The translations under genes were made by a program, and so were the position numbers. Of a DNA stretch of 9,741 nucleotides, positions 5,322-9,741 are shown piece after piece. The stretch's first letter is position 1. Each line of letters opens with the position of its first letter. Below the pieces are notes generated by a model. That model was not told the origin of the DNA. It saw only the letters and a program-made list of their open reading frames with translations, and ran no database searches. The DNA is from Nitrospinota bacterium (GTDB taxonomy: Bacteria; Nitrospinota_A; UBA7883; JADGGD01), in contig JADGCD010000070.1 in the NCBI GenBank assembly GCA_015229165.1, forward strand, positions 1-9,741, written 5' to 3'.

Positions 5322-6989
5322 CTACGGAAGACGGATAACCTCCCGGTCCATCGTCAAGACCGACCGGGGGGCGGGAAGAAACTCCTCTGCGGCGAAGCTC
5401 TCCGCCAGACGCTCCTCGCCGTAAGTGATGTCGGCGACGTCGAGGACCGTCGGAAAAAAGTGGGACAGGCTCAACGGCGCATCCTGACGTTCAAGGAGAC
5501 GTCGGCTCTTTTCCGGATAGGCGGTGTGGTACCGCTCCGAGAGCCAGATGAAAAAGGGGATATGCAGCTCGAATTCGCTCGGCGTTCCGGAGGTGCCGTG
5601 GGAGAAGAGTTGGCGCCCGTCGTCCAGAAGGTTCTCGCCGTGGTCGGAGAAATAGAAAAGCGCGGCGACGGCGTCCTGTGCGGCGACGGCGTCGATGGCC
5701 TCGCCCAGAAGGTGATCGGCGAAGAGGATGGTGTTGTCGAAGCTGTTGACCAGCTCTTCACGGTTCTCGAGGTTGGCGAAACCGGACTTGCGCGAATCCC
5801 GGCCCGATGGCTGGAAACGGTCGAAAGAGGCCGGGTATTTCATCGCGTAGCGATAATGGCTGCCGACGGTTTGCAGGAAGATGGCCACCTTCGGGTCGTT
5901 GCGCCCCAGCGCCTCCGCCAGCGGCGCCAGCAGCGCGTCGTCGTGGGTTCCTTCCGCGAAGTCGTTGGCCTCCGCCAGCGAGTTCACCCGCACGATCTCG
6001 TCGGCTTCCATGGCGATCAGGGAGGTGGTGGAGTCGTACCCCCCCAGCACCGGGGCGTTCGACAGCCAGTAGACCCTGAACCCCGCCTCCTTGAACGCGG
6101 CGCAGAGCGATTTTTCGCGAAGGTACCGGTCGGGCGCCTCGGGGATGGAGCGGGTCAGGGTCATCGGCACGCTCATCCGCGTCTGGTTCGACATGGTGTA
6201 GACGTTGCGAAAGCTGATGACTCCCGGCGTGGCCGACAGGCGGGGCGACGTGTCCCGGGCGTAGCCGTTGATTCCCCAGTTCGCATAGCGGGCGGTTTCG
6301 CCGACGACGACGACGTAGATCTCCCGTTCGCCGCTCTCCCGGCGCTTTGATGCGCCGAAACGGAAATCCTTCTTGTCCTCCAGCGCGTGGGCCAGACGAA
6401 GCCGCTCGCCATACGCCCGGGCGATTTTCACCACCTCGCCATAGGGGTAGGTCTGGCTGATCCGCTTCTCGAGGGAGAAGATGACCCCTCGCTCTTCGGC
6501 GTGCGCCACCTTGATATCGCGGGCGGTGTTGAGGATGAGGGGGACCAGCGCCAGGACAAGGATGGCGCCCTTCGCCTTCCGGCCGGGGCGAAAGCTCCGG
6601 TCGATCCTGCCGATGGCGACGTTGCAGGCGATAACGACCGCGACGGTGGCGAGCAGAAACCACTCCATCCCGGTCACGACGCCGACGACCTCCTCCCGAT
6701 CGGTCTCGAAAACGGCGCCGTAGGAGGAGACCGAAGGGATACCCCGGAGCAGGGAGTAGTGAAAGACATACGCCGGTATGCCGAGGATGAACAGGGACAA
6801 AAAGCGCAGATACCCCCGCACCGGGACGACCAACAGGGGCAGGGGTACCAGGACCAGCCCCAGCCACAGGTAGAATATCTCGCGGACCCCCAGATCGACG
6901 CCGCTCATGTATTGCACGATGAAGTTCGGCGACACGACGACCGCCATGACCGAAACGGCGATCAGATACCCGGCGCGACTCCCGCTCAT
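5322..6989 (-). CDS. Phosphoethanolamine transferase (sulfatase-fold, inner membrane)
   Basis: The protein has 555 residues from the ATG at 6989 (minus strand), the usual size for EptA/CptA/OpgE-type enzymes. About five membrane spans (6-22, 35-57, 61-80, 108-126, 141-156) are followed by a periplasmic catalytic domain. Conserved residues include E231 in VVGETAR, NGYARDTSP 241-249, T270 in NQTRMSVPMTLTR (candidate nucleophile), H378 in QTVGSHYRY, D449-H450 in SDHGE, and H464 in LFSHG. The family moves phosphoethanolamine from phosphatidylethanolamine onto lipid A, LPS core sugars or periplasmic glucans; the exact acceptor cannot be read from sequence. The frame is open up to 7253, but the extra 88 residues have no membrane or family features, and GGGA sits 8 bases before the 6989 start. 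It is transcribed away from the polysaccharide genes. Such modification can alter resistance to cationic peptides. Confidence 0.87.
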   Translation of the reverse strand: MSGSRAGYLIAVSVMAVVVSPNFIVQYMSGVDLGVREIFYLWLGLVLVPLPLLVVPVRGYLRFLSLFILGIPAYVFHYSLLRGIPSVSSYGAVFETDREEVVGVVTGMEWFLLATVAVVIACNVAIGRIDRSFRPGRKAKGAILVLALVPLILNTARDIKVAHAEERGVIFSLEKRISQTYPYGEVVKIARAYGERLRLAHALEDKKDFRFGASKRRESGEREIYVVVVGETARYANWGINGYARDTSPRLSATPGVISFRNVYTMSNQTRMSVPMTLTRSIPEAPDRYLREKSLCAAFKEAGFRVYWLSNAPVLGGYDSTTSLIAMEADEIVRVNSLAEANDFAEGTHDDALLAPLAEALGRNDPKVAIFLQTVGSHYRYAMKYPASFDRFQPSGRDSRKSGFANLENREELVNSFDNTILFADHLLGEAIDAVAAQDAVAALFYFSDHGENLLDDGRQLFSHGTSGTPSEFELHIPFFIWLSERYHTAYPEKSRRLLERQDAPLSLSHFFPTVLDVADITYGEERLAESFAAEEFLPAPRSVLTMDREVIRLP

Positions 6990-7210
6990 TGCCCGATTCC
7001 CGTTCTCCGCTTCAGATGCGGGTGATCCGTCATGTGTGGCCCCGGTCCCGACGGGGAGCGACGACGCGACCCGCTCGCAACAGTCCGTCCGGAGGACCAT
7101 TTCCCGCCGACGAACCCAGCAACAGCCCCGTAATCGCTTCACCGTGGATGTGACCGGCGTCCAACCGCCTGAACCAGCGAGAAATAGCGCCTCGCCAAAT
7201 CCAATTCGCC

Positions 7211-7216
7211 TATAAT
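7211..7216 (+). promoter_or_regulatory. Candidate -10 element for the polysaccharide genes
   Basis: TATAAT occurs in the divergent spacer 70 bases upstream of the sugar transferase start. No good -35 sequence lies 16-18 bases before it (CGCCTC at 17), so it may need an activator. A promoter for the phosphoethanolamine transferase must lie in the same 6990-7285 spacer, but none is clear on the minus strand. Confidence 0.4.
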
Positions 7217-7223
7217 ACACCGG

Positions 7224-7289
7224 ATGTACAACAGCCATCCTGCGCAAGGACAAATGTCCATTTTCCGCCCGAAGCGTCCCCTGCCATGA
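7224..7289 (+). CDS. Possible 21-codon leader ORF overlapping the sugar transferase start
   Basis: An ATG at 7224 opens a frame of 21 codons (MYNSHPAQGQ... ending RPLP) that stops at TGA 7287-7289. The stop overlaps the ATG at 7286 in an ATGA arrangement. It begins where transcription from the TATAAT at 7211 would start, so it could be leaderless. An inner ATG at 7254 follows AAGGA. The sugar transferase lacks its own Shine-Dalgarno sequence, so translation coupled to this ORF would explain its start. It may equally be chance. Confidence 0.25.
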   Translation: MYNSHPAQGQMSIFRPKRPLP

Positions 7290-8695
7290 ACCTCTCCACC
7301 GCCCCCAACTTCCGCTATGACCGGAGACGGCACCCCCTCTACCGGGTCGCCTCCCTCGTCACAGACATCGCCGCCAGCATCGGCGCCCTCTTTTTCTACG
7401 CCGTCATGCGCGACGGCGAAGTTCACACGGACTACGTTCTGCTGGCGATCATCGTCACCCTGCTGCAACTGGCGGTCTTTTCATCCCTGCGGATAAACAG
7501 CCCGCGCCTCACCCGCCTCGACCTGCTCATCGCCCTGGTGCAAGGGTGGTTCATCATGACCCTTCTGCTGATGCTCATCGGGTTCGCCACCAAGAGCTCC
7601 GACGACTATTCGCGTATCGTTATCCTCTCCTGGATCCCGAGCAGCCTGCTCCTGCAGTACGGGATGTCGCTCCTCTTGCAGTCCGCGCTGATCAACGGGC
7701 AACGCTCCGGAAAAAAATCGCGGGTGCTGATCGTCGGATCCGGTGAAATCTCCCGGCGTCTGACCCACTATCTGCTGACCGAGACGGAACACGCCCTCGA
7801 AGTCGTGGGCGCCGTCGCCGCCGATGCGGAAGAGGCCAAAAACTGGACTCTCGACAACGCGCCGATCATCGGCGACGTGGAGCATCTGTGCGAGCTGGTC
7901 GCCCAACACCAGGTCAACACGGTCTACCTGGCCCTCAACACCAGCCACGAACATCTGGTGCGGGCCCTCTACCTCCAACTGATCGACCGGCGGGTCGACA
8001 TCCACTGGGCGCCGGACATCTCCGGCATGATGCTCATCAACCCGAACCTCAAGTCGCTGGGGGGTCTGCCGGTCCTCTCCCTCTCCGAAACGCCGCTGGT
8101 GGGGGACCACGCCCGGATCAAGAGGCTCTTCGACCTCACCCTGGCCTCGATGATCCTGCTGGTCGCCACGCCGGTCATGTTCGCCGCCGCGCTGGCCATC
8201 AAGGCGACCTCCCCCGGCCCGGTGATCTTCCGGCAACGGCGCTACGGCTGGAACGGCGAGGAGTTCGACATCATGAAGTTCCGCAGCATGCGGATGCATA
8301 CCGAAGAAAACGGCGCGGTCACCGCCGCGACGAAAAGCGACACCCGGATCACGCCGGTGGGCTGGTTCATCCGGCGGACCAGCGTCGACGAGCTGCCGCA
8401 GCTTTTCAACGTCATGCAGGGGAGCATGTCGCTGGTCGGCCCCCGGCCCCACGCCACCGTCCACGACGACTACTACTCCCAGCGGATCGCCTCCTACTTC
8501 ACCCGCCTCAAGATCAAGCCGGGAATCACCGGTCTTGCGCAGGTGAACGGCTTCAGGGGGGAAATCACCTCCGTCGAGGAGATGAAGGTCCGGGTCAGCC
8601 ACGATCTCGACTACATCAACAACTGGTCGCTCGGCCTCGACCTGAAAATCCTCTTCAAGACGGTTTTCGTCCTTGCGTCGAACAAGACGTACTGA
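7286..8695 (+). CDS. Undecaprenyl-phosphate sugar-1-phosphate transferase (WcaJ-like, starts polysaccharide synthesis)
   Basis: The protein has 469 residues. Four predicted spans lie in the N-terminal part (about 21-40, 50-68, 80-100, 110-130), followed by a Rossmann-like CoA-binding domain (VLIVGSGEISRRL 147-159). A membrane hairpin at 283-305 leads into the bacterial sugar transferase domain: KRLFDLTLAS 279-288, FRQRRYGWNGEEFDIMKFRSM 315-335, SVDELPQLFNV 366-376, SLVGPRP 382-388, KPGITGLAQVNGFRGE 411-426, and a C-terminal DLDYINNWSLGLDLKI. This is the polyprenyl-phosphate hexose-1-phosphate transferase architecture (WcaJ, often glucose). It loads the first sugar onto undecaprenyl phosphate at the cytoplasmic face for exopolysaccharide or capsule repeat units. 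The sugar specificity is inferred from the family. The next gene, a glycosyltransferase, follows after 3 bases and probably adds a later sugar. Confidence 0.9.
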   Translation: MNLSTAPNFRYDRRRHPLYRVASLVTDIAASIGALFFYAVMRDGEVHTDYVLLAIIVTLLQLAVFSSLRINSPRLTRLDLLIALVQGWFIMTLLLMLIGFATKSSDDYSRIVILSWIPSSLLLQYGMSLLLQSALINGQRSGKKSRVLIVGSGEISRRLTHYLLTETEHALEVVGAVAADAEEAKNWTLDNAPIIGDVEHLCELVAQHQVNTVYLALNTSHEHLVRALYLQLIDRRVDIHWAPDISGMMLINPNLKSLGGLPVLSLSETPLVGDHARIKRLFDLTLASMILLVATPVMFAAALAIKATSPGPVIFRQRRYGWNGEEFDIMKFRSMRMHTEENGAVTAATKSDTRITPVGWFIRRTSVDELPQLFNVMQGSMSLVGPRPHATVHDDYYSQRIASYFTRLKIKPGITGLAQVNGFRGEITSVEEMKVRVSHDLDYINNWSLGLDLKILFKTVFVLASNKTY

Positions 8696-8698
8696 TCC

Positions 8699-9741
8699 AT
8701 GAAGCTCCTCCTCTCCGCCTACGCCTGCCAGCCGGGGACCGGCTCCGAGCCGGGGGTCGGCTGGCGGTGGAGCGTGGCGCTGGCCGAGCGGGGACACGAC
8801 GTCTGGGTTCTCACCCCCGAACGGTACCGCCTCTCCATCGAGGCCGAACAGGCCCGGGGAACCGTTCCCGGGCGGCTCCGGTTCATCTACCATGCCCTCC
8901 CCCGGGCCATCGACGGATGGGGGGGAACCCGCTCCCTGCTCAGGCTCCACAATTACCTGTGGCAACTGACCGCGCTGGCCGTCGCCCGGAAAGCCCATGC
9001 GTCCGTCGGCTTCGATCTGGTCCACCATCTGACCTGGGGGGGCTTCCGCTTTCCGAGCCTGCTGGGGTGCCTCGGCGTCCCCTTCGTCTTCGGCCCGGTG
9101 GGCGGGGGGGAGAAGGCGCCCTGGCGGCTGCGCCCCGGCTACGGCCTGCGGGGATGGATCATCGAACTGTTGCGCGATCTCTCCGACCTCCTCCTCCGGT
9201 TCGATCCGCTGGTGGCCGACACCTTCGACCGGGCCTTCCTGATCGCCGTCAAGACCCCCGACACCCTCGCCGCCCTCCCCCCCCGACACCGGGCGAAGGG
9301 GGCGTTGCTTCTCGAGATCGGCATCGCCCCCCCGGCCGATCCGCCGCTACGCGCTCTGGCGCCGGGGGAGCCGTTCCGGGTTCTCTATGTGGGGCAGTTC
9401 CTCTACTGGAAGGGGATGAGTCTCGGCTTCGAAGGGTTCGCCCGTCTGCTGGCGGTCCGTCCCGACGCCCGGCTGACCATGGTCGGCAAGGGCCCCGACG
9501 AGGCCCACTGGCGCGCGCTGGCGCACAAGGCGGGGGTCGATGCGGCCATCGACTGGGTCCCCTGGGTGGAGCAGAGCCGTTTGCCCGACTACTACCGGTC
9601 GGCCCACTGCTTCCTCTTCCCCAGCCTCCACGACTCCAGCGGTAACGCCGTCCTCGAGGCCCTCTCCCACGGCCTGCCGGTGGTCTGTCTCGACATCGGC
9701 GGCCCGGCCGTGGTGGCGGGGGAAAATGCGGCCACCATCGT
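8699..9741 (+). CDS. GT4-type glycosyltransferase (3' end missing)
   Basis: There are 347 complete codons, and the frame is still open at the right edge. ATG 8699 comes 3 bases after the previous stop with no clear Shine-Dalgarno sequence, so translation is probably coupled. The N-terminal domain (CQPGTGSEPGVGWRWSVALA, FGPVGGGE 131-138) and the C-terminal GT-B domain (VLYVGQFLYWKG 228-239, LTMVGKGPDE 259-268, FPSLHDSSGNAVLEALSHGL 307-326) are typical of family 4 glycosyltransferases. E320 occupies the second position of the EX7E signature, but the first position is D312, giving D-x7-E. It probably adds a sugar from a nucleotide donor to the undecaprenyl-linked acceptor made by the preceding enzyme. 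Donor and acceptor cannot be told from sequence. Confidence 0.85.
   Translation, partial: MKLLLSAYACQPGTGSEPGVGWRWSVALAERGHDVWVLTPERYRLSIEAEQARGTVPGRLRFIYHALPRAIDGWGGTRSLLRLHNYLWQLTALAVARKAHASVGFDLVHHLTWGGFRFPSLLGCLGVPFVFGPVGGGEKAPWRLRPGYGLRGWIIELLRDLSDLLLRFDPLVADTFDRAFLIAVKTPDTLAALPPRHRAKGALLLEIGIAPPADPPLRALAPGEPFRVLYVGQFLYWKGMSLGFEGFARLLAVRPDARLTMVGKGPDEAHWRALAHKAGVDAAIDWVPWVEQSRLPDYYRSAHCFLFPSLHDSSGNAVLEALSHGLPVVCLDIGGPAVVAGENAATI

Noticed and set aside
6990..7253. 88-residue N-terminal extension of the phosphoethanolamine transferase
   Set aside because: It has no membrane segment or family similarity, and the start at 6989 gives the normal length and first membrane span.
7481..9289. 602-codon minus-strand frame opposite the polysaccharide genes
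   Set aside because: It crosses two well-supported plus-strand genes and has shadow composition with no motif.
7888..9645. Long plus-strand frame spanning the two polysaccharide genes
   Set aside because: It is out of frame with both real genes and Arg/Pro/Gly-rich; the glycosyltransferase frame from 8699 carries clear GT4 motifs.
1..9741. CRISPR array, tRNA, rRNA or insertion sequence
   Set aside because: I saw no regularly spaced repeats, no tRNA-like fold, no rRNA signature and no transposase frame.

Overview
The window is about 9.7 kb of GC-rich DNA from a Gram-negative bacterium. A small-subunit protein S21 of the type seen in Alphaproteobacteria and Magnetococcales-like lineages, a lipid A-type phosphoethanolamine transferase and a periplasmic M48 protease all point to the Proteobacteria in the broad sense. 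I cannot name a genus from sequence alone. Coding density is high, and no gap between genes exceeds 300 bases.

Region 1 (1-3448, + strand) is a tight four-gene cluster. A gene cut by the left edge carries a sigma-factor region 2-like domain with a Cys/His-rich insertion. It overlaps by one base (TGATG) a second gene that carries two region 4-like helix-turn-helix domains. Next comes a single-pass membrane protein with a zinc-binding anti-sigma motif (C-x24-H-x3-C-x2-C) and a fibronectin-like outer domain. Last is a secreted M48 metalloprotease with TPR repeats. I read this as a two-subunit (split) sigma factor with its membrane anti-sigma factor and a periplasmic protease/TPR partner. It is the most unusual part of the window.

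Region 2 (3449-5074, + strand) has a near-consensus sigma70 promoter and a structured leader driving rpsU (TTG start). Tandem GC hairpins follow, then a minimal-core DEAD-box RNA helicase. The pairing suggests ribosome assembly or translation under stress or cold.

Region 3 (5075-5321) is a 247-base convergent spacer with a weak terminator-like hairpin and related GC-rich repeat fragments.

Region 4 (5322-9741) holds cell-envelope genes. A phosphoethanolamine transferase lies on the minus strand. Diverging from it, across a 296-base spacer, are an undecaprenyl-phosphate sugar phosphotransferase (WcaJ-like, starting polysaccharide repeat units) and a GT4 glycosyltransferase cut by the right edge. 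These last two probably begin an exopolysaccharide or capsule operon that continues beyond the window.
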